DNA from: a virus
Reading direction: 5' to 3' (one strand)
IMG/VR virus record: IMGVR_UViG_3300023180_007965
Location: 1 to 64,000 of that record
Length of the DNA stretch: 64,000 bases
Part shown: piece by piece, positions 32,123 to 40,532 of the stretch
How positions within the stretch are numbered: position 1 is the first letter of the stretch
How the letters are laid out: each line of letters starts with the position of its first letter
Notes under the pieces: generated by a model
Told to the model about the DNA's origin: nothing
Database searches by the model: none
Seen by the model: the letters and a program-made list of their open reading frames with translations, nothing else
Program-made: the position numbers and the translations under genes

Positions 32123-34516
32123 ATGGCAAACAATTATCTTAGGAATAACCCAGTAGCGAATCAATTGTCGATTGACACATTTAGATTGTTTGAAAATCAG
32201 GATGTTGACAAAGCTCTTGAAATAGCAGTCGATACTCTTTTAGGGGTCTTCAAAAAAATCACTTTTGATCTAGCTTCGGATAGGAATAGATCTTTTGAAT
32301 CTTTTTCTAAAAAGCTTATGGGAGTGGGCGAGGCATCTTCTTTTAAATCACTGATTGCTAACATAAAAGACGTTTGTGGGGATATTGAGCTTGCTGATCC
32401 TATTTTGGCACCACTTAAAAAGATGTATCTTGATTCTATCGATACGTTGGGTGATGCTATCAAAAGAATGATAGAGTTAGATCCATCACTAGAAGCAAAA
32501 GCTATTGAATATTTCAAAAAAGCTAGCAAAAGATTGTTGGAAACAATTAAAAGAGTTGCTGACCAATACCAGGAAAGGATAAACGAATCCCAAGCTATTG
32601 GTGTTCCTGGCAGAATGGAGAGGCTTAAGAGAATCTTGGTAAATCACATTATGGATTCAAAGGGAAAGGATGCAAAAGCTGGTTATGGTAGGGATTGGCA
32701 CAGATTGTTTACTACTTTGGAACAGAAACTTTCTTCCATAAATGCCGATAAAGCAACATTCTCAGATGGTGATAGAAAAAATCTCGCAGAACTTGAAAAG
32801 AAGACTGATAGCTTAACACAAGAGTACAATCAGTACAAAGTTAGAGCGGCTGAAACCGTGATGAGCAAGATTATCAAGGATCCTGACCTAGAGTCAAAAT
32901 TTGCTGATTATATTGAGATCATGACTAATGCCTTAGATGGTGTTACGAAAGCAAATACCGAGGAGGGCCTTATCGAGGTAAAAGTACGTGAGATCCTTGA
33001 TGATAAGGAAACTAAAATGCAGGATAGGGTATTCCCACTGAAAGTTGGTGATAAGGACAATGACGGTAAGCTTAAGGGTTCTGGCTTGATTCAGACAGTC
33101 CAGAAGGCACTTATTGATGCCTTTATACCGATTAAAAATCTTTTGGATCCTAGAGGTGGTGCTAATGGTAAATTTGAAACCCCAACTAGTGTTGCTGTAA
33201 AGTCTATACAAGCTTCACTTGGAAATAAAGATGTGAATGGTACTTTGGATAAGCCTTTATTGGATGTTATTTTAAAGCTGGATCAGGTGTCTGGAGAAAA
33301 TAAAGATGCAATAAAAGAAGCTATTTCAAAGCTTAGGGTTTCTTATTCATCAATGAGTGAGTCTACAAGCGCATTAAGTGTTACCGAATTTATGAGGCTG
33401 ATGGAAGCTATGACTTATATAGATCCTAATGAAATAGAGGATAAAATCAAAATGTACAGTGAGGAAATAACTGAAGATGATGATTCTGTTGCACAACCAA
33501 CTACCTCTGACTACACCATGGCTGAAAGACTGGCTAAGATGTTAAGGACTAAGAATTACAACAAAAACGCGGAGACAGAAGATTTTCTTAAGGAGGATGG
33601 TACTTTAAAGGGATCTTGTCCCCAAGATTTTATTGACGGCTGGACAAAAGCAATATCTGGTGATAAGTCTGTTTCCTTCTTTTTTATAGAGGATGAGAAT
33701 GGAGGTTCACTTTATCCTACTAAGAGATTATCTTGTAATGTGAATAAGCCATGTAACTGGAAAAGGTATAAATCTATTGCTGGAGATGAAACAGACGACG
33801 TTCACAATTTTGGAAAATGGTACACGACATACTGGAAAAATTTTGGTGGCGTTGGTTCTGAAATCAAGTCAAAAGTTTTGGATGATGTAATGAAGTCCAA
33901 TTGTTCATTGGCTAAAGAGGAAAAACTTTCCGATGTTATAACGATCTACGAAGATCTTGAGAACTCTTTCATGCCTCATAAGGATGAAATATCACATGGC
34001 TATCTTAGACCAAATTCAATAAAGGAGATTTCTTCTGGAATAAAGGGTATGTTAGGTAATGATGGTGTTTCTAATCTTAGTCCTGCTGAACTAAGAGCTT
34101 TATATAACTCAGTTGTCCTAATTTCTCCCCTAATCACATTTGATAGAGAAAGAGATGAATGGGTACCAGCACTATCCTTCCTATGTAAGACACTGGATTT
34201 AACTGAAGATGAGCTATTATCTGGGATTAAGAAAAGTAGTTCCTTAGGAAAGAAAGGCAAAATGAGTTCTGAAAAAGTAGCTTATCTTGATACTAAATCC
34301 TTACAGGATGGAGGTGATAGTGAAATTTTGAAATCAACTGTTATCGGTAGCACAGAGGATCCAGAGAAGATAAACAACATGAAATCAACACTAGATAAGG
34401 TTAAGTCTGTACTAAAGAGTCTTTCCAAACACACTAAGAGAATTAGTATAAGCGATGTTGGTGATATTACTCCTGATATTTCTGATTCTGTTGTTGTTAT
34501 CTCTATGGCCAAGTAA
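32123..34516 (+). CDS. Large putative internal head protein with peptidoglycan-binding-like segment
   Basis: The 797-residue protein starts four bases after the previous gene. Its N-terminus has LSIDTFRLFENQD, a leader-like segment with a possible LFE/N cut near residue 24. Helical charged regions cover about 30-300. Residues about 315-395 hold two repeats of a pattern like D-x-D-G-x-L-x-G and SVAVKSIQASLG-x-x-D-x-NGTLDKP, which recall PG_binding_1 domains. A cysteine-containing middle (GSCPQDFIDGW, CNVNKPCNWKRY) follows, then a helical C-terminal part. It may be ejected with DNA or act on the cell wall. Neither role is shown by a catalytic motif. Confidence 0.5.
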   Translation: MANNYLRNNPVANQLSIDTFRLFENQDVDKALEIAVDTLLGVFKKITFDLASDRNRSFESFSKKLMGVGEASSFKSLIANIKDVCGDIELADPILAPLKKMYLDSIDTLGDAIKRMIELDPSLEAKAIEYFKKASKRLLETIKRVADQYQERINESQAIGVPGRMERLKRILVNHIMDSKGKDAKAGYGRDWHRLFTTLEQKLSSINADKATFSDGDRKNLAELEKKTDSLTQEYNQYKVRAAETVMSKIIKDPDLESKFADYIEIMTNALDGVTKANTEEGLIEVKVREILDDKETKMQDRVFPLKVGDKDNDGKLKGSGLIQTVQKALIDAFIPIKNLLDPRGGANGKFETPTSVAVKSIQASLGNKDVNGTLDKPLLDVILKLDQVSGENKDAIKEAISKLRVSYSSMSESTSALSVTEFMRLMEAMTYIDPNEIEDKIKMYSEEITEDDDSVAQPTTSDYTMAERLAKMLRTKNYNKNAETEDFLKEDGTLKGSCPQDFIDGWTKAISGDKSVSFFFIEDENGGSLYPTKRLSCNVNKPCNWKRYKSIAGDETDDVHNFGKWYTTYWKNFGGVGSEIKSKVLDDVMKSNCSLAKEEKLSDVITIYEDLENSFMPHKDEISHGYLRPNSIKEISSGIKGMLGNDGVSNLSPAELRALYNSVVLISPLITFDRERDEWVPALSFLCKTLDLTEDELLSGIKKSSSLGKKGKMSSEKVAYLDTKSLQDGGDSEILKSTVIGSTEDPEKINNMKSTLDKVKSVLKSLSKHTKRISISDVGDITPDISDSVVVISMAK

Positions 34517-34529
34517 CCTAGAAACTTAT

Positions 34530-34566
34530 CAAACACATAACTCTATAACTCCTAAAGGTGTTTTTT
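34530..34566 (+). terminator. Weak terminator-like hairpin next to a start codon
   Basis: AAACAC (34530-34535) can pair with GTGTTT (34557-34562) across a long loop, followed by T residues that end two bases before ATG 34568. It is weaker than the other hairpins but repeats the T-tract-before-start arrangement. Confidence 0.35.
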
Positions 34567-34567
34567 A

Positions 34568-35500
34568 ATGTGTAAGGCAGTTAAGTTATATTTCTTGAGT
34601 TTTTGTAGACAAGGTCCACCCTACGATTCGGGTAAAGACCTCACTAGTAACGTGGATAATATAAAAGCTCTACTTGGTGGTTTCTTTGACGATGTAATTA
34701 TTTACTCCCCAGCTTCTCTTAAAGAGTGTGAGGGTAGCGATGGATTTTGTGAGTTCCACGATGGTGATTTTCCACTTAACGCCGGTTTGAATGCAAATGG
34801 ATGCGGGGATTTTAAATCTTTCATTATAGATAAAACTCTCGGTGAGATTGATGATGGTGATATTCTGGTTTACCATGATTGCAATTTTGCTAAATATCCA
34901 CAATACTGGCAAACAGATTGGGAAAACCTACACGATATTGTAAATTTCTTACTTTCTGAAAATGGTTCGGATTTTTTTATACCCTTTGAGCATGAGGCAT
35001 TTGGCAAAAAACCTACAGTTTCTCTTCACGGAAAAAGATATACTACAAATAAAATCATAACAAATTCTACTGAGGCTGAGATTGTTTCCAGATGCTATGA
35101 GATCGCTTCCAGTAGGATGATAATAAGGAATTCTGAATCCTCTCGTGCTTTCTTTGGTGATTATAAAAGGCTGTGTAGCCAAAAGGATCTACTAACAAAA
35201 TATCCAAATCCAAATCCATATCCGGAATTTACCCATAGCTGCCCAGAGCAACATGTGTTAAATTGTTTAATTTACAAGTACATTTTAGACGGTAAGCTTG
35301 ATAAGCATTTTCCTAGGTATTCATTTCCCAACGGGAGACTTTCAATCCATTCTGGAGTTGAATATAGAATAAACGAGGAACTGTCGAAATATATGAAGGT
35401 TAAGACCATAAAAGAATTTGAAAAAAGGAACAACAATGTCGGGGAAAATAAAGATATTCGAGGGACCAAGGAATTCGGGGAAGACATTTTTAGCACGTAG
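34568..35500 (+). CDS. Putative glycosyltransferase-like protein
   Basis: The 310-residue protein has features seen in small glycosyltransferases: a conserved-looking early FLSFCRQG, a central GDILVYHDCNFAKYPQYW segment with an acidic His-Asp pair near where GT-A enzymes hold the metal, and a CPEQHVLNCLIYKY helix of the type 'EQ-x-x-LN' common to several glycosyltransferase families. No nucleotide-sugar motif is complete. It lies beside an asparagine synthetase and a P-loop kinase in a likely surface- or nucleotide-modifying group. The last 65 bases overlap the next gene. The family assignment is tentative. Confidence 0.45.
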   Translation: MCKAVKLYFLSFCRQGPPYDSGKDLTSNVDNIKALLGGFFDDVIIYSPASLKECEGSDGFCEFHDGDFPLNAGLNANGCGDFKSFIIDKTLGEIDDGDILVYHDCNFAKYPQYWQTDWENLHDIVNFLLSENGSDFFIPFEHEAFGKKPTVSLHGKRYTTNKIITNSTEAEIVSRCYEIASSRMIIRNSESSRAFFGDYKRLCSQKDLLTKYPNPNPYPEFTHSCPEQHVLNCLIYKYILDGKLDKHFPRYSFPNGRLSIHSGVEYRINEELSKYMKVKTIKEFEKRNNNVGENKDIRGTKEFGEDIFST

Positions 35501-35984
35501 GTATTCTGAGATCCACAGTCTTCCTATTTATCAGTTTGACTTCGTTGGGTGGTTCAATAAGTTAGAATTTGATAATGGCTCCCGAGAGACCCACTCATTT
35601 GCGCTTGGTAAGGAACTGATGCTGCTCCAGCTTTCGAGGGATAAACTACTTCCTACCTTTATACTCGATCGGGGTATAATTACTGTGCTTTCCTGGGGAA
35701 TATTATCAGGAAGGATAACGGAAGAATTTGCTCTAAATCAGCTTAAAATGATTGCTGGAGAGGGTTTGCTTAAAAACTGTGAAATCTATTTCGTAACTGG
35801 AGATAATCCAGACAAGTCCCCTAGAAATAAGGACAATTGGGATTTTACTGAGGAAGACAACAAGGAACTAGAGATAGTTGAAAATTTGATAGGTTATATT
35901 CAAAATCAACCTTACAATGTTTATACCCAACGTATTTTTAATAGCTTCAGTGATAAAACGATAAACGATTTAAAACATATTTAG
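35436..35984 (+). CDS. P-loop kinase (thymidylate/deoxynucleoside kinase-like)
   Basis: The chosen start ATG 35436 gives 182 residues; an in-frame TTG at 35418 would add six residues. The P-loop reads FEGPRNSGKTFLA, a strong Walker A, and a second motif ILDRGIITVLSWG has the 'DR' of thymidylate and deoxynucleoside kinases. It ends with helical segments. The substrate could be a nucleotide or a protein or sugar. It overlaps the end of the glycosyltransferase-like gene by 65 bases, a long overlap that implies coupled translation, and ends right before asparagine synthetase. Confidence 0.65.
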   Translation: MSGKIKIFEGPRNSGKTFLARRYSEIHSLPIYQFDFVGWFNKLEFDNGSRETHSFALGKELMLLQLSRDKLLPTFILDRGIITVLSWGILSGRITEEFALNQLKMIAGEGLLKNCEIYFVTGDNPDKSPRNKDNWDFTEEDNKELEIVENLIGYIQNQPYNVYTQRIFNSFSDKTINDLKHI

Positions 35985-37388
35985 ATGTGTGGAATAATAA
36001 TTACGAAAACTCCAGGTGAGGATGTTTTAGACTCTATTAAACATAGGGGGATTGAGAAAACTGTGGTTGTGAAAAACGGACTCAGTATTTGTCACCACAG
36101 GCTCCCAATTCAAACATCTGATGGTGATAATTGGAATCAGCCTATAGAGGTAGCAGACGGCATTTATTTGCTGTTTAATGGTGAGATATTTAACTATGAC
36201 ACAGTAAGGTTTGATTCTGATATAGAATATCTAACCAACTTATTTAGAAGATACCGAGGCGGGAGTTTTGAGATGTTCTGCTCTCTTTTTATTCCTATTA
36301 TACAAACTTGGGATGGATTTTGGGCAATTACAATCTATGATTCTTCAACCAACGATATAATTGCATTTACGGATCCTTTGGGTAGAAAATGTCTTTATTA
36401 CAATTCACTTGGTGAAATTGCATCCGAGATTAAGCCTTTGGTTTATGAGAATTCCCAGATCGATGAATCTTTTATTAGTACTGTGAGAAAGTGGGGGTAC
36501 AACACCGATGAAAGAACACCATACAGCGACATTAAAAGGATCCTACCGAACAACATTTATCACTTTAATTTAGATAAAACTCCTGAGTTTAAAAATGTTT
36601 ATCAAACTTACTATAAGGGTTTTGACTACCCAATTCAAGAATTGGTTGGTAAAGATTATGATGCCCATATGGAATGGCTTTGGTCTAAAATGTTCGAGTC
36701 TGTTAGGAATAGATTGATCTCTAAAGATTATCCGATTTCACTTCTAATCTCAGGGGGGCTTGATTCTTCAATTATTGCATCAATTCTCAATGAGCTTGGT
36801 GCTGATGTTAGGTGGTTTAGTATTGAGAATGGCGAGAAGGAGTTTGTTGACATTCTCGCTTCAAAGCTCGGTAAAGAGGTTTCCTTTTTGGACTATTCAA
36901 TGGATGAATCTATGAATGAAAAAATCTACAAGAAGTGGAACGAATCACCGATAGATCTGGGTTCTGTAATACCGCAATACCACTTATTTGATGCGGTAAA
37001 AAGATTTGGTGGATATCGTATAGTTCTTTCTGGTGATGGTGCTGATGAGCTATTTGGAGGGTATAAAAGAATACACGAATATGATTCTCAAAAGTCAGAT
37101 GTTTTTGATGAGCTTTCATACTACCACTTGCCTAGGCTTGATAAAATGTCTATGGCGCATACACTTGAGTTAAGAAGCCCATTTTTAAATCTTGATCTAG
37201 TAAGGTTTGCTTTACATCTTCCCCTTGAATGGAGAAAGGACAAAAAAATTCTTAAGGACACTTTTGCACCGTTACTCCCCGATGAGATTATTAATCGTAA
37301 GAAGGCACCACTAAAAAATCCGAAGATAAAGGAGGATAAAATTGCATATAGATATAAAGCAGTTGATCTTTTTCTAGGTAATAGATAA
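35985..37388 (+). CDS. asnB: Asparagine synthetase B-like amidotransferase
   Basis: The 467-residue protein has an N-terminal glutamine amidotransferase class II domain: catalytic Cys2 after Met removal (MCGIIITK), HRGIEKTVV, CHHRLPIQ and LFNGEIFNY. The C-terminal ATP pyrophosphatase domain has SGGLDSS at about 255-261 and LSGDGADELFGGYKR, followed by LPRLDKMSMAHTLELRSPFL. Both halves appear complete. It makes asparagine from aspartate or aminates a related carboxyl group. Such genes occur in large marine phages, and here it may supply a modification or amino acid demand. It starts directly after the kinase gene. Confidence 0.9.
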   Translation: MCGIIITKTPGEDVLDSIKHRGIEKTVVVKNGLSICHHRLPIQTSDGDNWNQPIEVADGIYLLFNGEIFNYDTVRFDSDIEYLTNLFRRYRGGSFEMFCSLFIPIIQTWDGFWAITIYDSSTNDIIAFTDPLGRKCLYYNSLGEIASEIKPLVYENSQIDESFISTVRKWGYNTDERTPYSDIKRILPNNIYHFNLDKTPEFKNVYQTYYKGFDYPIQELVGKDYDAHMEWLWSKMFESVRNRLISKDYPISLLISGGLDSSIIASILNELGADVRWFSIENGEKEFVDILASKLGKEVSFLDYSMDESMNEKIYKKWNESPIDLGSVIPQYHLFDAVKRFGGYRIVLSGDGADELFGGYKRIHEYDSQKSDVFDELSYYHLPRLDKMSMAHTLELRSPFLNLDLVRFALHLPLEWRKDKKILKDTFAPLLPDEIINRKKAPLKNPKIKEDKIAYRYKAVDLFLGNR

Positions 37389-37396
37389 ATTACTTC

Positions 37397-37427
37397 TTGG
37401 AGCGATATATAAAGAAAAAATCTCCAA
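37397..37427 (+). promoter_or_regulatory. Inverted repeat enclosing a late promoter
   Basis: TTGGAG (37397-37402) and CTCCAA (37422-37427) flank the GATATATAAAG promoter at 37404-37411 and end one base before ATG 37429. In RNA the right arm could occlude the start if the left arm were transcribed. Confidence 0.4.
37404..37411 (+). promoter_or_regulatory. Candidate late promoter (GATATATA)
   Basis: GATATATAAAG lies 25 bases before ATG 37429, matching the elements at 22394, 25968 and 26634 over eleven bases. Confidence 0.6.
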
Positions 37428-37428
37428 A

Positions 37429-38109
37429 ATGGCTAATAATATTAAATCCTTTGAGGATTTTAAATCTGATATAGCTCAGGAAGTAAACGAGAGCTGGTTC
37501 TCTGATATACTTGGGTATGCTGGAGGTGCATTTAGCGATGTTCTAAAAGGTAAAGCATCTGCTTACCTTATGAGTTTCTTTGGTATTGGTGAGCAATCTA
37601 TATTTAGTAAACTTGTACAGAACTTTGTAGAACAAATTCCAATTGCAGATTTAACCAAAATTATATTTGCTGGTAAGGCAAATTCTGCTTACCTTGCTCC
37701 AAAAATGGCTGACGCAACTATAGAATTCCTTTCTGAGAAAGGTCTAGACGGGATAGCAGAGGATCTCCATATAGAGCCTTCTGGATGGATTTACAGGACA
37801 TTATCAGAGATAATAAGCAACCAAGCAAGAAGGGAAAATTTCAGGGAATCCTTGGTTAAATTTTACTTGCAAGCATTTAATGGATTTGAAAGTCCTGATG
37901 TCGAGGAATTTAAAAGTTCTTTATCTTCCATGGATAAAAGAAGTCTGGAAAGGGGTCTAGAGGATGCTTCCAGAAGATCTGGTGCTGATTTAGATGTGGC
38001 ATCTAGCGAAGCTGGAAGGGATATGGTTACTGACTTTTTATCTGGATTAGCTGGTGATGGTCAATCAATGCAATCTCTCGGATTAAGTACTGGGGGAACA
38101 ATACAATAA
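37429..38109 (+). CDS. Putative internal head protein with capsid-targeting-like leader
   Basis: The 226-residue protein begins NNIKSFEDFKSDIAQEVNES, a good basic/aromatic leader with predicted cleavage at VNE/S. After it comes a small-residue- and aromatic-rich helical region (ILGYAGGAFSDVLKGKASAYLMSFFGIG) that could insert in membranes, then amphipathic helices to a Gly/Ser-rich end. No enzyme motif is seen. It lies behind a late promoter in the second cluster of leader-bearing genes, apart from the capsid gene cluster. An ejected membrane-active protein is a fair guess. Confidence 0.6.
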   Translation: MANNIKSFEDFKSDIAQEVNESWFSDILGYAGGAFSDVLKGKASAYLMSFFGIGEQSIFSKLVQNFVEQIPIADLTKIIFAGKANSAYLAPKMADATIEFLSEKGLDGIAEDLHIEPSGWIYRTLSEIISNQARRENFRESLVKFYLQAFNGFESPDVEEFKSSLSSMDKRSLERGLEDASRRSGADLDVASSEAGRDMVTDFLSGLAGDGQSMQSLGLSTGGTIQ

Positions 38110-38122
38110 AAATACTAATATC

Positions 38123-38488
38123 ATGAATATAAATGACGTAGCAAAGAGAGAGGTTTTAGACTTTGATCAATTTAAGAAAAAGGTACACGACGAAACATAC
38201 AAACCATTCGCTGCTGAAAATCAAGAAGGTGGTGAAGGAAAGACTGGACTACATAGGATAAAAAGAGAGCCTGCTTACGATTGGGTTGGCTATGCTGATG
38301 CAGTATTTAGCCCAGAAAAAGCGGGAATCGAGGTTCCTGGATATAATGCTGATGGTGACAGAGAGTACAACATTGCAAATGCTGGTCCTTCTATAGTAAA
38401 TGCCCCAAATTCTTCTATCTCTGGATTGGGAGAATCTGAAACACCAGTTAATGAATCGTTTTCAATTAAGAGGTTAGAAGATTTCTAA
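38123..38488 (+). CDS. Small putative internal head protein
   Basis: The 121-residue protein opens with REVLDFDQFKKKVHDE, again an aromatic/basic helix of the leader type but ending HDE rather than L-x-E. The remainder is Gly/Asn/Ser/Pro-rich and probably flexible. The last residues (VNESFSIKRLEDF) resemble a second leader at the C-terminus, including VNE/S. It follows the previous leader-bearing gene by 13 bases and precedes a terminator. No family is recognised. Processing of both ends in the prohead is possible. Confidence 0.5.
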   Translation: MNINDVAKREVLDFDQFKKKVHDETYKPFAAENQEGGEGKTGLHRIKREPAYDWVGYADAVFSPEKAGIEVPGYNADGDREYNIANAGPSIVNAPNSSISGLGESETPVNESFSIKRLEDF

Positions 38489-38513
38489 CATAACCGGTTT
38501 TGATAAATCTTAT

Positions 38514-38547
38514 AAGACAAGTTTCACCCGAAACTTGTCTTTTTTTA
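38514..38547 (+). terminator. Rho-independent terminator
   Basis: AAGACAAGTTTC pairs perfectly with GAAACTTGTCTT over twelve base pairs around the loop ACCC, followed by a T-run. It ends the unit begun at 37429. Confidence 0.92.
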
Positions 38548-38581
38548 TGTAATATAAAAAAACAAAGATCCGGATCTCACA

Positions 38582-39250
38582 ATGAATATTAAATTAGTTC
38601 ACATACTGACAGAGCCCGAAACAAGAAGAGAGCAAGCTTCAATAAACTCCTTATCTCCACTTGGAGAAATGTGCTTAACTTATCAACAACAGGTTAATGA
38701 GAGATACAAGGGTGAAGCATGGAAGGAAGTTCCTGCTCTTTCCCAATCCCCTGCTACAAACCATGGACCTGGACACTATGGTGCTTTCCAATCCTTCAAG
38801 AAAGCAATGTTAGAGAATTTCTCGGATGATTTGGATGCTTTGGTTTTATGCGAGTGCGATTGTGTTCTTGAATGCTCCCACGAAGACTTTATGAATAAGC
38901 TGAAGAGGGGTATTGATTTCTGTAATAGGAATGACCTTAAATACCTTTCTCTGGGTTCCAGATTTGTTAACGGTGTTTTACAGTCCCCAGAGATCGATTC
39001 TGATGATGAATACAAAGACTTTTATGTTACCAATAAGGTGATCTTGGCTCACTGTATTGTTCTCCCCGCATCTTCTAGGGATCTTATCCTAGGTGCCCTT
39101 GATAAATTCAGTTGGGATAGTCCGGACATCTGGTTTAATGAAGCTTTGTGGAAGTCTGGTATAAATAGATTTGGTATTGTAAAAGAAAGGCTTGCTAGAC
39201 AGCACGAGGGCATCTCGCTTATAGATAATGTCTGGAAGGAGTCTCAGTAA
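38582..39250 (+). CDS. Putative glycosyltransferase
   Basis: The 222-residue protein resembles short GT-A glycosyltransferases: VHILTEPETRREQASINSL at the start, a helix with FQSFKKAM, then LDALVLCECDCVLE, where the ECDC element sits where the metal-binding DxD is expected, followed by KYLSLGSRF and a region ending with WFNEALWKSG. Acidic residues around the DxD-like site are retained. It may glycosylate virion proteins, DNA bases or host glycans. It ends exactly where the only minus-strand gene ends, so the two are convergent. Confidence 0.55.
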   Translation: MNIKLVHILTEPETRREQASINSLSPLGEMCLTYQQQVNERYKGEAWKEVPALSQSPATNHGPGHYGAFQSFKKAMLENFSDDLDALVLCECDCVLECSHEDFMNKLKRGIDFCNRNDLKYLSLGSRFVNGVLQSPEIDSDDEYKDFYVTNKVILAHCIVLPASSRDLILGALDKFSWDSPDIWFNEALWKSGINRFGIVKERLARQHEGISLIDNVWKESQ

Positions 39251-39979
39251 TTACCTTCTTTCCCTCTCTTCCTTACTTACCTCTCTTATGAATAGCTCCT
39301 TTGCTATCTTTAATGTTACTGAATCCTCAGTAAAATCTTCGTATATCTCCATCACATTAACTGCAGGATCAATGTGTCTATCTAGATCCATTGCTTCTAA
39401 TATTTCGTTAACTATGAATTCATAGGACATTGAAAAATAACTGTTCCTTAGGAAAACCCTTTTCATTAATGTTCCTTGTGGTCCACTGTTATTCTTTCCG
39501 TTTTGCCACCAGTAAGCGATTATATTGTCTGTTGCCATGTTTCTAAAGATCAGTATACCACTATCTTTGTTTTTTACATCCCCAAATTTCCCTAGAGAAA
39601 ATGCTTTGATCCTGCTTTCGATGTTCTTCCAGAGTTCCATACCGAGGTCTGCATATTTATAGAGGATGTTAAGTGACATCTCTATGATTTTGAAAATTTC
39701 TTCGTTCTCAAAATCCTCTATTTCAGAATTTTCGTAATACTCAACCAGTTTTTTAATATTTAATGGTAGATCTTCTGGTATCTGATTAAATTCGTTTTCA
39801 ATCCAGACTTTAATTGAAGTGATTTCCTTGATCATTGAGAATATTCTCTTTATGGGATAATAAATATCCTCCTCTGCAATGTCCTTGTTTACAGTGGATA
39901 GAAAATCTAATAAAACGTATTGTTTGTATTCTTGATCGATTGGATGTTCGATGAACCATGTGGGTTTAATATCTTTCAT
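39251..39979 (-). CDS. Hypothetical protein, only minus-strand gene of the window
   Basis: The 242-residue protein is helical and acidic, with a Tyr/Leu-rich N-terminal region (EYKQYVLLDFLSTVNKD), a Lys/Asn-rich middle with MATDNIIAYWWQNGKNNSG, and a C-terminal part ending in an Arg/Glu-rich helix. No family is recognised. Its stop abuts the upstream plus-strand stop (TAA-TTA at 39248-39253). It has its own ATATATAG-type promoter on the minus strand at 40006-40014. Being opposite to all its neighbours suggests independent regulation or recent acquisition; base composition does not stand out. Confidence 0.65.
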   Translation of the reverse strand: MKDIKPTWFIEHPIDQEYKQYVLLDFLSTVNKDIAEEDIYYPIKRIFSMIKEITSIKVWIENEFNQIPEDLPLNIKKLVEYYENSEIEDFENEEIFKIIEMSLNILYKYADLGMELWKNIESRIKAFSLGKFGDVKNKDSGILIFRNMATDNIIAYWWQNGKNNSGPQGTLMKRVFLRNSYFSMSYEFIVNEILEAMDLDRHIDPAVNVMEIYEDFTEDSVTLKIAKELFIREVSKEERERR

Positions 39980-40005
39980 GGTAAAGAAGAATTATGTTTG
40001 ATATT

Positions 40006-40014
40006 CTATATATT
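40006..40014 (-). promoter_or_regulatory. Candidate late promoter for the minus-strand gene
   Basis: On the minus strand the sequence AATATATAG (one mismatch to the GATATATA family) lies about 27 bases before the ATG that ends at 39979. Confidence 0.45.
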
Positions 40015-40016
40015 AT

Positions 40017-40024
40017 CCCCGGGG
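40017..40024. promoter_or_regulatory. CCCCGGGG palindrome between divergent promoters
   Basis: An eight-base all-GC palindrome stands out in AT-rich DNA, between the minus-strand promoter at 40006 and the plus-strand promoter at 40063. It may be an operator controlling both directions. Confidence 0.35.
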
Positions 40025-40062
40025 TATACTTCTGGACTTTTAAAGAACCCATTTTAGGTTGT

Positions 40063-40070
40063 GATATATA
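40063..40070 (+). promoter_or_regulatory. Candidate late promoter (GATATATA)
   Basis: GATATATAA lies 25 bases before ATG 40095 in the only divergent intergenic region. Confidence 0.6.
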
Positions 40071-40094
40071 ATACATAAAAATAGTGGTCCCATC

Positions 40095-40532
40095 ATGCCA
40101 AGAATAGACGATTATATTTCATTCAGCTCCAATAAGAAAAACAACGTTTCTAGCGAGTTTATCTTTTCAAAAGAACTGGGCTTGTTAGACGTTGAGGTTG
40201 TTAATAGGCCTCCTGAGATTTCTGATGTTGATTCGTTAGAATGTGAAATTGAATACAAGGTTGGCATAGAAAGAAGAAAAGATGGGATACAGGACCTGAA
40301 CTTTTCTATAGAGGAAATAGAACTTGAAATTAAAGTCGACGATTATCCAAACGAACAGAAGGAATTTGAATTTGATATAGTACCAGATGTAAACATCGCT
40401 ATTCCTTCCATTGTAATCCAGAAGGGGTCGAGATTAGTCCCAACAGATCCTTCTTTTGCAAGAATTGATATGAGAAAGTCGATGAATCCCAAAGACTTCA
40501 GAATCCAAATACTCTTTGGAACCAATGAATAA
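40095..40532 (+). CDS. Hypothetical acidic beta-rich protein
   Basis: The 145-residue protein is Ile/Val/Glu-rich with alternating strands, such as SLECEIEYKVGIE and FSIEEIELEIKV, suggesting a small beta-sandwich. No family is recognised. It lies after a late-type promoter and its end overlaps the next gene by 8 bases, so the two form a unit. A virion or assembly role would fit its place among leader-bearing genes, but nothing specific shows it. Confidence 0.6.
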   Translation: MPRIDDYISFSSNKKNNVSSEFIFSKELGLLDVEVVNRPPEISDVDSLECEIEYKVGIERRKDGIQDLNFSIEEIELEIKVDDYPNEQKEFEFDIVPDVNIAIPSIVIQKGSRLVPTDPSFARIDMRKSMNPKDFRIQILFGTNE

